A stretch of 64,000 bases of DNA, from NCBI RefSeq assembly GCF_012222305.1, contig NZ_CP035730.1:744001-808000 (forward strand). Reading direction: 5' to 3'. Source of the stretch: Sulfolobus sp. S-194. Lineage in GTDB: Archaea > Thermoproteota > Thermoprotei_A > Sulfolobales > Sulfolobaceae. Positions 9,257-18,252 of the stretch are shown one piece after another. The translations under genes were made by a program, and so were the position numbers. The notes under the pieces were generated by a model. It made no database searches, was not told the origin of the DNA, and worked only from the letters and a program-made list of their open reading frames with translations. Every line of letters starts with the position of its first letter. The first letter of the stretch is position 1.

Positions 9257-10282
9257 ATGAGTAAAAGGTTAAATATGAATGCATTCGTCTTTGGGCTAGG
9301 TGGAGGGGGAGACGTAGCATCTACTTATATTGCAATGAAGTATCTCTATTTAAAAAATATTTCAAGTATAATAGGAGCTGTAACATGGGAAAGATATGTA
9401 GAAGATCCTTTACCCGGTCCGATATGCAAAGAAGATATGAAAAATGTTGTTGTAATTAATGATATAATAGCTGAAGTTAACCAATCTTCATACGCAATTA
9501 GGAATGGTTTAACTGTAGTACCTCAAATAGTTCGTTTCTTGAAAGCTATGAAGATAGACAAGGGTTACTCCATCTGTATAAAATATGGTCCTAAAAGTAT
9601 TGCAGAAGGAATTGCAGATTTAGCGTCAAGGTTAAATACTAATTTTATTATTGGAGTAGATGCAGGCGGTGACGTATTAGCAAAAGGTTGTGAAGAAACT
9701 CTTGGAAGTCCATTAATTGATTTCCTCATGTTAGCGTCTTTAGTTGAGCTAGAAAATATGGGTTTTAATGTTCTTTTAGCAACAATAGGTACAGGTAGTG
9801 ACGGAGAATTGGAACAAGAGTATATTCTAAAACGAATTTCTGAAATTGCCAGAAATGAGGGATTAATAGATATTAAGGGTATTGATAAAGACATGGAAAG
9901 AGATTTAGAAATAATATTATCAAATGTTAATACTGAAGCTTCTAGAATCCCACTTGAAGCATTTAAGGGGCTTTATGGTGAAATCCCAATAAGGAATGGA
10001 ACCAGAAGAGTGAAAGTCTCTCCAATATCTTCAATAATGTTTTTCCTTGATCCTAAAAAAGTGGCTTATACATCACCCCTATATGACATAGTTAAAAATA
10101 GTAGTTCGCTAGAGGACGCAAATAGAAAACTTAATGAATTTGGTGTTTATACAGAATATAATTTTGAACTAGATTTGTATGCTAAGTTCGGGCTAGAGGC
10201 AAGGAATGCTGATTCAGAAAAAATATTACAAATACGAAATGAAGGGAGAAGGAAATTAGGTGGACTTAAGATAAATTGTTAA
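9257..10282 (+). CDS. DUF1152 family protein
   Basis: 341 residues. The Gly-rich N terminus (FGLGGGGDVAST), the segment around GVDAGGDVLAKGCE and ATIGTGSDGELE match the DUF1152 family, an archaea-rich group without an assigned reaction. The glycine loops look like a nucleotide- or phosphate-binding site. It stands alone with its own promoter, followed by a separately promoted gene. The assignment to the family is fairly safe, the function is not known. Confidence 0.8.
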   Translation: MSKRLNMNAFVFGLGGGGDVASTYIAMKYLYLKNISSIIGAVTWERYVEDPLPGPICKEDMKNVVVINDIIAEVNQSSYAIRNGLTVVPQIVRFLKAMKIDKGYSICIKYGPKSIAEGIADLASRLNTNFIIGVDAGGDVLAKGCEETLGSPLIDFLMLASLVELENMGFNVLLATIGTGSDGELEQEYILKRISEIARNEGLIDIKGIDKDMERDLEIILSNVNTEASRIPLEAFKGLYGEIPIRNGTRRVKVSPISSIMFFLDPKKVAYTSPLYDIVKNSSSLEDANRKLNEFGVYTEYNFELDLYAKFGLEARNADSEKILQIRNEGRRKLGGLKINC

Positions 10283-10346
10283 TTTTCTATATTATTTCTT
10301 AAAACACGTAAAATAATTTATAACCTTTGATGTAATTATATAAGCT

Positions 10347-10883
10347 GTGGATATACTTGATGAGTTAAAAAATACTTATGGTCTTTCTGATGAAGATATT
10401 GAGTATGCATTACAGAAGGCTAAAGGTATACTGCTAGGCTTTGCAATGGAATATAAGGCAATTAGAGTTCTAGAGAACATGGATTTCAAAAATGTAAGAT
10501 ATGTTGATTTACCAACTCACGATTTAGAAGCAGAGAAATGTGGAAAGAAATATTATATTGAAGTTAAAGCTTCTAGTAAATCGCCTACAAAAGAATATAC
10601 TGCACATAAATTGGCTATGATAGCCATGTTAGACGGAGTTCATCTTACACTTGTCATGAAACCATCTCCACACTTATTCAGTACTGAAGAGATATTAAGT
10701 ATGCCAAAAAAAGTACTATTAAACTTCTTTAGGTATGCATACAAAGGAGAGATAGAAAATCTTAAAATGCTTCTTAATAATTCTAGAACTAGAGAAATTT
10801 TGTTAAGCTATGAGAGAATAATAAAGACATATACTAGCAGATACAGCGAAGAAAGCTTAAGTATTATCGAGTCCCTCTTTTAA
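10347..10883 (+). CDS. Possible PD-(D/E)XK nuclease-fold protein
   Basis: 178 residues, GTG start about 30 bases after a TATA-like AATTTATAA, so probably leaderless. Residues Glu35 (GFAMEYKA), Asp59 (THDLEAE) and the EVK at 72-74 (YYIEVKAS) give the E-D-ExK arrangement of Hjc/Mrr-type nucleases, with the expected strands around them. The second half is helical and unrecognised. The nuclease assignment rests on this motif alone. The last 27 bases overlap the convergent KH-domain gene. Confidence 0.6.
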   Translation: MDILDELKNTYGLSDEDIEYALQKAKGILLGFAMEYKAIRVLENMDFKNVRYVDLPTHDLEAEKCGKKYYIEVKASSKSPTKEYTAHKLAMIAMLDGVHLTLVMKPSPHLFSTEEILSMPKKVLLNFFRYAYKGEIENLKMLLNNSRTREILLSYERIIKTYTSRYSEESLSIIESLF

Positions 10884-11402
10884 AGCTCTGTTAACATTAA
10901 ATAGCGATAATTCTCTTTCAGCCTTGTCTAAGTATTTATATACTGTAGAATGCTCTTTTCCTTTAATTAGCATCTCTATGGCTCTTTTTGCTATATCTGT
11001 CTGTTCAATTGTACCTAGTATTCCAACATAGTGATCAGTAATAATTATATTCACTCCAGTATATTCTTGAATTATTTTCTTAGTTTTTCCCTTTTCACCA
11101 ATTATTCTTCCCTTAATTCTCTTCATATCTTCTGGTCCATTAGTAGAATCTTTCAAATCAATAATATCTAGAACATAATCATCTCTCATAAGTTTCATAG
11201 CATCATTAATATCAAAACCGATGCCAATAGCTTTTATAACTGAGATAACTTTCATAGCCTCATAGGCATTATTATCTTTTGGAACTACTCTTATAGATTT
11301 AGTTTTTTCATCAAATTCTATCTTAGTATTACTGATCTCTTCTAGTCTTCCTAGTATTGATTTTACTAAATTGATTTTCTCATCTGGTACAGTAATATAC
11401 AT
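10857..11402 (-). CDS. KH-domain protein, Pno1/Dim2 (Krr1-like)
   Basis: 181 residues with two KH-like modules. The second contains KRIKGRIIGEKGKTKKIIQE, the GxxG nucleic-acid loop of the Pno1/Dim2 family, and the C terminus (SLFNVNRALKEGL) is helical. Dim2 proteins bind the 3' end of small-subunit rRNA during maturation and cooperate with RIO kinases. The ATG at 11402 overlaps the RIO1 stop, which supports the pairing. The TTG one codon earlier is less likely. Confidence 0.88.
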   Translation of the reverse strand: MYITVPDEKINLVKSILGRLEEISNTKIEFDEKTKSIRVVPKDNNAYEAMKVISVIKAIGIGFDINDAMKLMRDDYVLDIIDLKDSTNGPEDMKRIKGRIIGEKGKTKKIIQEYTGVNIIITDHYVGILGTIEQTDIAKRAIEMLIKGKEHSTVYKYLDKAERELSLFNVNRALKEGLDNT

Positions 11403-12172
11403 CAATTTTGGTCCTCATTTTCATATATCTTAAATCTCCTTAATATTTCCTCAGTCTCAATAATCTCAATTCCCTTACTTTCAAAGAATGTATTTATATT
11501 CTCTATATCTCTCCTTAATAATTCTAGTGAATTAGGATGATCTATATCTACTGCTTGGCTTACATCTATAATATAATTTTTTCCATCTTTAACCATGATA
11601 TTATATTCACTTAAATCTCCGTGTACTAATTCAGCTTTATTAACCATTTTATCTAACTGATCTATAATATCTTTGTATAATTCCTCACTTATTTCGTCAT
11701 CCGGAAGTTCTTTTAAAAGAGGTGCTCTGATTCCGTCTTCTCCAATAAATTGCATAACTAAAATATTCTCGAGAACATAAATTGGCTCTGGTACTCTCAC
11801 GTCATTTTTGAAAAGACGGCTTAAATTCTTAAACTCTTTTCTTGCCCATACACTTATTAATTGTCTTGTATTAGATACTTTTATACCTTCAAACCTAGGA
11901 TCACCAAATGTATATTTTTCTAATGCTCTTTTACTTGCAGCGGTAGATACATAATATATTTTTAATGCGTACCACTTTCCATCTTCTGTTATTGCTGGAT
12001 AAACTTTGGCTTCTTTTCCAGATGATATAGAACCATATATATTTTTTAAGTTTAATTTTCTAGATAATTGATAAAGAAGATAGTAAGTTCGTGTATCTAA
12101 TGTTGAATCTACTACTTTAAAAAGATCTTCATCTTTCCTTCGTTTCTCCTCCTTTTTCCCTTTTCTCTCCAA
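11402..12172 (-). CDS. rio1: RIO1-type serine protein kinase
   Basis: 256 residues. The glycine-poor ATP loop GSISSGKEAKVY (47-58), Lys71 in YALKIYY, the catalytic HGDLSEYN (184-191) and metal-binding IIDVSQAV (201-208) are diagnostic for RIO1. Absence of an N-terminal wHTH separates it from RIO2. RIO1 acts in late 30S maturation. It lies between aIF1A (four bases upstream) and the KH protein, a ribosome-biogenesis operon arrangement seen across archaea. Confidence 0.93.
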   Translation of the reverse strand: MERKGKKEEKRRKDEDLFKVVDSTLDTRTYYLLYQLSRKLNLKNIYGSISSGKEAKVYPAITEDGKWYALKIYYVSTAASKRALEKYTFGDPRFEGIKVSNTRQLISVWARKEFKNLSRLFKNDVRVPEPIYVLENILVMQFIGEDGIRAPLLKELPDDEISEELYKDIIDQLDKMVNKAELVHGDLSEYNIMVKDGKNYIIDVSQAVDIDHPNSLELLRRDIENINTFFESKGIEIIETEEILRRFKIYENEDQN

Positions 12173-12176
12173 AAAA

Positions 12177-12503
12177 TCATCCTCTTAATTGCTCTATTAT
12201 ATCTGCGGAAATCACTTGCTCTTCCTCTAATCTTCTAACCTCACTTTCGCTATATTTATATACAATATCACATTTATTTGGTTGAAAGTCCCAAGGTGCT
12301 GCTAATACTACATCTCCTTCTTTTACCCACATCTTTTTCTTCATTTTCCCTGGTATTCTTCCTAATCTTTCTTTTCCATCTAAACAAATGACTTGTACAT
12401 GCTCAGCTCCTAGCATTTTCTTTACTACACAAATAACTTCTCCTTCTGCTGGTTTAGGTACTTCTTTTACAGAAGGTTGCTCATTTGTTTTCTTTTTAGC
12501 CAA
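12177..12503 (-). CDS. Translation initiation factor aIF1A
   Basis: 108 residues, an S1/OB-fold protein: [12 protein letters not shown], then [22 protein letters not shown] and [21 protein letters not shown] segments typical of a/eIF1A. It binds the A site of the small subunit at initiation. The start appears to be TTG (12501-12503 on the plus strand read caa). A GGTGG just upstream may serve as ribosome-binding site. It heads the operon with rio1 and the KH gene. Confidence 0.93.
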   Translation of the reverse strand: MAKKKTNEQPSVKEVPKPAEGEVICVVKKMLGAEHVQVICLDGKERLGRIPGKMKKKMWVKEGDVVLAAPWDFQPNKCDIVYKYSESEVRRLEEEQVISADIIEQLRG

Positions 12504-12546
12504 TCAGTTAGCCACCATTTTCATATTGTTTTTTAAACCTAAAAAG

Positions 12547-13731
<1,185 letters not shown>

Positions 13732-13785
13732 ATTAATCACTTTGTTTAAACTATTTTAAATTTTTATGCATTTGAATTTATCTCA

Positions 13786-15042
13786 TTATTGAATAAATTT
13801 TCCTCTTAAATCAAAAAACGATGCCTCAGTAATTTTTACGTTAATCCAATCACCTAATTTATCATAATCCTTAACTACAACTGGGATATAATTAATAGTT
13901 CTTCCTATTATTGAGCCTTTTCTACCTAATTCAGTAGTTAAAACTAAAGCATTTGAACCTAAATATTCAGAGTGAACAGAATATGCTACCTCTTCATAAA
14001 CTTCATTAGCAATTTTCATTCGTTCTTTCTTTATCGGATCTGGTACTTGAGGCATTGAGGCACTTCGTGTATTAGGGCGTATTGAATACATTGCTAAGTG
14101 TATTCTTTCGAATTTTATTTCTTTAATAAGATTTATTGTATTCAGAAAAGCTTCCTCATCTTCTCCTGGATGGCCAATTATAATATCCGTAGTTATATTA
14201 ACTAAAGGTATTTTGTTTCTTATTTCCTTAACTAACTCTCTATATTCATCAACGGTATATTTTCTATTCATTAATTTTAAAACCTTATTATCTCCGCTTT
14301 GTACGGGTAAATGCAAGAATTTATATACTCTCTTATCTTTCATTATTTCTAGTATCTTATCAATTTGTTTAATAGCTAATTCTGGAGTCATCATACCTAT
14401 TCTTATCATATAATTCCCTTCTATTTCTAATATTTCCTTCAGTAATTCTACTAAATTGTAGTTTATATCCAATCCGTAAGCTGCAGTATCTTGTGCTGTA
14501 AGTTCTATTTCCACAGCACCTTTCTGAATGGCTTCTTTAACAGCATTTACTATATTTCTTGGAGGATAGCTTCTTAGTTTCTTTCTAGCTAATTTAGTTA
14601 TACAAAAGTTACAATCTCCAGCACAGCCATCAGCAATTGGTATTATCGAAATTTTACCTTCAAATATTCTAGGCGTGATTAATTCTTTACTTTCTTCAAG
14701 AAATATCTCTCTCTTGTTACTTTCCACTGCTTCAACTATTTTATCTATACTTTGTGCTCCAACAATGCTACTTTCTGGTGCTAGACTCATTACTAATGCT
14801 GGTTGAGAGCTAACCAAACATCCAGCTATTATCAGTTTTTTTCCAATTTTTTTCAATTCTTTTATCCTTTGCTTCATTCTTTCTTCCGTTTCTAATCTAA
14901 CAGCGCAAGTATTCAGAACTATTACATCAGCTTGATTATAACTGCCAACTATATCATGACCTCTATCTTTCAATAAAGTCATCATTATATACGAATCTCC
15001 TTTATTAAGTGCACAACCATATGTTTCAATATAAACCTTCAC
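13786..15042 (-). CDS. tRNA methylthiotransferase, MtaB/CDKAL1 type
   Basis: 418 residues. An N-terminal UPF0004 domain carries three cluster cysteines (ETYGCAL, LNTCAV, IAGCLV), then a radical SAM domain with CAGDCNFC, then a C-terminal TRAM RNA-binding segment. The archaeal/eukaryotic members convert t6A37 of tRNA to ms2t6A using two 4Fe-4S clusters. The phrase CAGDCNFCITKLAR, with three residues between the first two cysteines, is standard. The gene is single and divergent from the aIF2-beta operon. Confidence 0.9.
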   Translation of the reverse strand: MKVYIETYGCALNKGDSYIMMTLLKDRGHDIVGSYNQADVIVLNTCAVRLETEERMKQRIKELKKIGKKLIIAGCLVSSQPALVMSLAPESSIVGAQSIDKIVEAVESNKREIFLEESKELITPRIFEGKISIIPIADGCAGDCNFCITKLARKKLRSYPPRNIVNAVKEAIQKGAVEIELTAQDTAAYGLDINYNLVELLKEILEIEGNYMIRIGMMTPELAIKQIDKILEIMKDKRVYKFLHLPVQSGDNKVLKLMNRKYTVDEYRELVKEIRNKIPLVNITTDIIIGHPGEDEEAFLNTINLIKEIKFERIHLAMYSIRPNTRSASMPQVPDPIKKERMKIANEVYEEVAYSVHSEYLGSNALVLTTELGRKGSIIGRTINYIPVVVKDYDKLGDWINVKITEASFFDLRGKFIQ

Positions 15043-15055
15043 AACTAATCATAAG

Positions 15056-15064
15056 TAATTTATA
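15056..15064 (+). promoter_or_regulatory. TATA box of the aIF2-beta operon
   Basis: TAATTTATA lies about 25 bases before the GTG at 15087, the usual spacing for a leaderless transcript. This decides the start of aIF2-beta against longer in-frame versions that begin at 15009, upstream of the promoter and inside the divergent methylthiotransferase gene. Confidence 0.7.
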
Positions 15065-15086
15065 CTTCAACCTCTTAAGATTACTT

Positions 15087-15506
15087 GTGTCTACAGAAGA
15101 AGAGTACATTAAACTATTAGACAGATTGTATTCAAAACTGCCTGAAAGAGTTCAAAAGGTCAGTGGTCAATCACTACCAAATCTGATTATATTATCAATA
15201 GGAAATAATACAATAATAAAGAATTTTAGTGAATATTGTGATAGGATAAGAAGAGAAGATAAGCTATGTGCAAAATTCATCTTAAAGGAATTAGCAGCTC
15301 CAGGAAATGTTGATGAAAATGGACAATTAGTCATTCAAGGGAAGTTCTCTTCAGCTTCTATAAATAAAATTATGGAAAGATTTATAAAAACTTACGTTCA
15401 ATGTAGTACATGTAAAAGTCTTGATACTGTTCTAATAAAAGAGAAAAAAGCATGGTATATTTCATGTTTAGCTTGTGGTGCTAAAACACCAGTTAAACCG
15501 TTGTGA
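15087..15506 (+). CDS. Translation initiation factor 2 subunit beta
   Basis: 139 residues from the GTG start. The N-terminal helix, the alpha-beta core (LPNLIILSIGNNTIIKNF) and a C-terminal zinc ribbon (CSTCKS ... CLACGA) match aIF2-beta. It is part of the heterotrimer that delivers initiator tRNA. An upstream extension of 26 codons is in frame but lies before the TATA box and does not resemble the family. The stop overlaps the next gene region, opening a five-gene operon. Confidence 0.94.
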   Translation: MSTEEEYIKLLDRLYSKLPERVQKVSGQSLPNLIILSIGNNTIIKNFSEYCDRIRREDKLCAKFILKELAAPGNVDENGQLVIQGKFSSASINKIMERFIKTYVQCSTCKSLDTVLIKEKKAWYISCLACGAKTPVKPL

Positions 15507-15511
15507 GTAAA

Positions 15512-15808
15512 ATGAAAGTTAGCCTAAATATTATAAGAAGAGAAGGCTATGTTTTTGTTAACATTTGTGAGCTTGAACTTATAGGTAAGACTTTTAAAGA
15601 AGGTGAAGTAAATCTAGTAGTAAATAAGGAATTTTACGAAGGGCAAGAAGTTTCTCTTGATTACGCTTTTTCATTTCTAGATGAGGCAAACGTTGTCAGT
15701 ATAGTAGGAAATAAGATAGTAGAAGAAGCATTAAAAAGAGGTTTTTTAAAAGAAGAAGGAATAATTTCTGTGCAAGGAGTCAAGTTTGCACAAATATATA
15801 ATATGTGA
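15512..15808 (+). CDS. DUF424 family protein
   Basis: 98 residues from the ATG, or 101 from a GTG overlapping the aIF2-beta stop. The pattern VNICELELIGKTFKEG and the C-terminal KFAQIYNM fit DUF424, a small archaeal family of unknown function that commonly sits between aIF2-beta and NMD3 genes. Context suggests a role in translation. No catalytic motif is evident. Confidence 0.8.
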   Translation: MKVSLNIIRREGYVFVNICELELIGKTFKEGEVNLVVNKEFYEGQEVSLDYAFSFLDEANVVSIVGNKIVEEALKRGFLKEEGIISVQGVKFAQIYNM

Positions 15809-15813
15809 GAATT

Positions 15814-16524
15814 ATGGCACGAAAATTTTGCGTTTTATGTGGTAGAGAGGAAGGGGAATTTATTGGCTCTTTATGCATTGATTGTTACATAAAAACTAAA
15901 GAAATCGTAAGTTTACCAGAGAGTATAAAAGGTAAGTATTGTAAATTATGTGGAGCTGAATGGGTAAACGGTAAGTGGATACGAAGTAAGGATAGAACTC
16001 TAACACCAGTGGAATCTATAATATATAGAGAAATTGGGAAAAAGATAGAAGTGGATCCTAATGTAGAAGAGATAAGTTATCAGATTGAAAATATCTGGAA
16101 AGACGTTAATGGTCATACGTTTGTAACACTTAATATTGAAGGCAAAATAAGAGGAAAACCTTTCACTTTAACTAAAGTTACTGATTTAAACATAGAAAGA
16201 ACTCTATGTACATTTTGTATAAGGAAAAAATCAAGATATTATGAGGCCATTATACAACTAAGATTTAAAGAGGGAAAATTTGACGCTAAAAAACGAACAG
16301 TCTTTGAGTCCTTCTTTACTGATGATATTATAGATAGCTTATCTGATGTGGTTGAGGGGAAAGAAGGAGTAGATTATTATTTCATAAATAAAACAGTAGC
16401 AAAAAGGCTAGTTTCTAATTTTACTTCAATGGTTAAAGACGTAAAAATTATGGAAAGTTATCAAGATGAGACAATTAGAAACGGTAAAAAATTTGCTAAA
16501 TTAGTTATATCAGTTAGAGTATGA
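15814..16524 (+). CDS. nmd3: NMD3-like protein
   Basis: 236 residues. The N terminus has paired zinc-ribbon cysteines: CVLCGREEG ... CIDC and CKLCGAEW, then CTFCIRKKS, followed by the NMD3 core (RYYEAIIQLRF). The eukaryotic homologue is the 60S export adaptor; in archaea the protein is shorter and probably acts on the large subunit. A GTG at 15805 overlaps the preceding stop, but ATG 15814 better fits the family start. The stop overlaps the rnhB ATG. Confidence 0.87.
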   Translation: MARKFCVLCGREEGEFIGSLCIDCYIKTKEIVSLPESIKGKYCKLCGAEWVNGKWIRSKDRTLTPVESIIYREIGKKIEVDPNVEEISYQIENIWKDVNGHTFVTLNIEGKIRGKPFTLTKVTDLNIERTLCTFCIRKKSRYYEAIIQLRFKEGKFDAKKRTVFESFFTDDIIDSLSDVVEGKEGVDYYFINKTVAKRLVSNFTSMVKDVKIMESYQDETIRNGKKFAKLVISVRV

Positions 16525-17147
16525 TAGTAGTTGGAATTGATGAAGCCGGTAGAGGATCATTAATTGGTCCAATGATTGTTGCTGGAGTTGCGCTTAAGAA
16601 TGATAGGTTAAAACTTTTAAAGAATATGGGTGTGAAAGATAGCAAGCAATTAACGAGAAATAGAAGAGAAAAATTGTTTGATCTTATATCTTCTTATTCT
16701 GAAGGATTTACAATAGTAAAAGTTTTACCAGAAGAGATTGATAGTCAAAATCTAAATGAGTTAACATATAAAGCTATGATAAAAATAATCTATTCATTAG
16801 TAGAATTTAAACCTATTAGAGTTACTGTAGATAAGGTTGGAAATGCGAAAGTTGTTGAACAAGAAATTATAAAACTTGGAATAGAACCTAACATTGTAAC
16901 TAATGCAGATGTTTATTTTGTAGAGGCAAGTGCTGCAAGTATTATTGCTAAGGTTATAAGAGATAATATAATTGACACACTTAAGTTGAAATATGGGGAT
17001 TTTGGTAGTGGTTATCCCTCAGATCCTAAAACAGTAAATTGGGTTAAAAACATTTACAAGGAATATTTAACTCCACCTCCTATCATAAGAAGGAGTTGGA
17101 AAATTTTACAAGAGATAGCTCCTAATTATTATATTAGAAAATGGTAA
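16521..17147 (+). CDS. rnhB: Ribonuclease HII
   Basis: 208 residues. GIDEAGRGSLIGPM provides the first Asp-Glu pair, with further acidic residues in VTVDKVGN and the DVYFVEASAASIIAKVIRD block that types it as RNase HII. It removes ribonucleotides from DNA and RNA primers, a key enzyme for a lineage that has no HI. Coupled start (ATGA at 16521-16524) with nmd3 and 7-base overlap with the next gene. Confidence 0.94.
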   Translation: MIVVGIDEAGRGSLIGPMIVAGVALKNDRLKLLKNMGVKDSKQLTRNRREKLFDLISSYSEGFTIVKVLPEEIDSQNLNELTYKAMIKIIYSLVEFKPIRVTVDKVGNAKVVEQEIIKLGIEPNIVTNADVYFVEASAASIIAKVIRDNIIDTLKLKYGDFGSGYPSDPKTVNWVKNIYKEYLTPPPIIRRSWKILQEIAPNYYIRKW

Positions 17148-18220
17148 CTAACTTACCGGCTGAGGCTAAGGCAAAATGGTTAAAATATATGGATGCTAAA
17201 ACTACAGAGGAGAAAATCAAAGCTCTTCAAGAATTTTTAAGTGCTGTTCCTAAACATAAAGGTACTGAAAATTTAGTATATTGGGCTAAGAGAAGGCTAG
17301 CAGAATTAAAAGAAGAAGCTCAACTAGAGAAAAAGAAATCTTCTTCACTAGGTAAGGGGCTACAATTTTTCATAGAAAAAGAAGGTGCAGGACAAGTTGT
17401 ACTCCTAGGTAACAATGAATTAAGGAACAAATTAATGAAAATTCTGACAAATGTAAAAAATGACCCTAAAGAGTTACCTGTACCTGGGATGATGGAATAT
17501 CAAGATATCAAAATTCAATTGATTAATCCTCCTCCATTAATTTTTGAGGCTAGAGCTTTAGTAGGAAAAGTACTTGGTTTAGTAAAGAATGCTGACTCGT
17601 TATTAATAGTTGTTAAGGATAGGGAGGAGTTCTTTAATATTCGTGACTTCTTAGAAAATAACGGAATATATCTTAAAAAACCTAAGGGGAAAGTAATAAT
17701 AGATAGAAGTAGATATGGTAACAGTGGCATAAGGATAGTACTCTTAGGAAAACTAATAGGTACCAATGAGTCTGAAGTGAAGAATTATTTAGAAAGTTTC
17801 GGAATTAAAAATGCATTAGTTAAAATATTAGGAGAAGTTACTTTAGATGATATAGAGAAAGAAGTATTTGAAACAGCATTTTATAAACAAGCTATAATAG
17901 CTACTCAAGAGCCTTTTTCGTTATCAGATATTGTTGTAGTGAGTCTATTTGATATTGATAAATTAAAGGAAGCTATTTTCAGATCATTAGATATTATTAG
18001 AGTTTATACGAAAGAGCCTGGAGAGAAACCTACATCTGAGCCTTTAACCTTAAAACGTGGCTCTACTGTTATCGATGTAGCAAGAAAATTACATAATGAC
18101 TTGGCTGAGAATTTTAAATATGCTAGAGTGTGGGGAAAGTCTGTAAAATTCCAAGGTCAAAAAGTTGGTGCTGATTATGTATTAGAAGATGGTGATGTAG
18201 TAGAGATACATGTTAAATAA
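17141..18220 (+). CDS. DRG/OBG-related protein with degenerate P-loop and TGS domain
   Basis: 359 residues. Layout follows DRG GTPases: helical N-terminal region (1-70), a G-domain-like middle and a C-terminal TGS domain (about 290-359, ending in VLEDGDVVEIHVK). The place of the P-loop reads VVLLGNNELRNKLM, without the GxxxxGK(S/T) lysine, so GTP binding is probably lost or altered. TGS domains bind ribosome-associated partners. The position at the end of a translation-factor operon supports a ribosome-linked role. Confidence 0.75.
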   Translation: MVTNLPAEAKAKWLKYMDAKTTEEKIKALQEFLSAVPKHKGTENLVYWAKRRLAELKEEAQLEKKKSSSLGKGLQFFIEKEGAGQVVLLGNNELRNKLMKILTNVKNDPKELPVPGMMEYQDIKIQLINPPPLIFEARALVGKVLGLVKNADSLLIVVKDREEFFNIRDFLENNGIYLKKPKGKVIIDRSRYGNSGIRIVLLGKLIGTNESEVKNYLESFGIKNALVKILGEVTLDDIEKEVFETAFYKQAIIATQEPFSLSDIVVVSLFDIDKLKEAIFRSLDIIRVYTKEPGEKPTSEPLTLKRGSTVIDVARKLHNDLAENFKYARVWGKSVKFQGQKVGADYVLEDGDVVEIHVK

Positions 18221-18230
18221 AAGCTTATAT
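18219..18230 (+). promoter_or_regulatory. Promoter of the FlaJ-like gene
   Basis: AAAAGCTTATAT lies about 25 bases before the ATG at 18253. The same 12 bases recur at 20132-20143 before the partner ATPase gene. The box overlaps the alternative upstream ATG at 18229, so translation from 18253 is the better choice. Confidence 0.65.
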
Positions 18231-18252
18231 GTATAATGTTGAAATATATTAT

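Noticed and set aside
15009-15086. Upstream extension of aIF2-beta
   Set aside because: It lies before the TATA box and inside the divergent methylthiotransferase start; aIF2-beta has about 139 residues.
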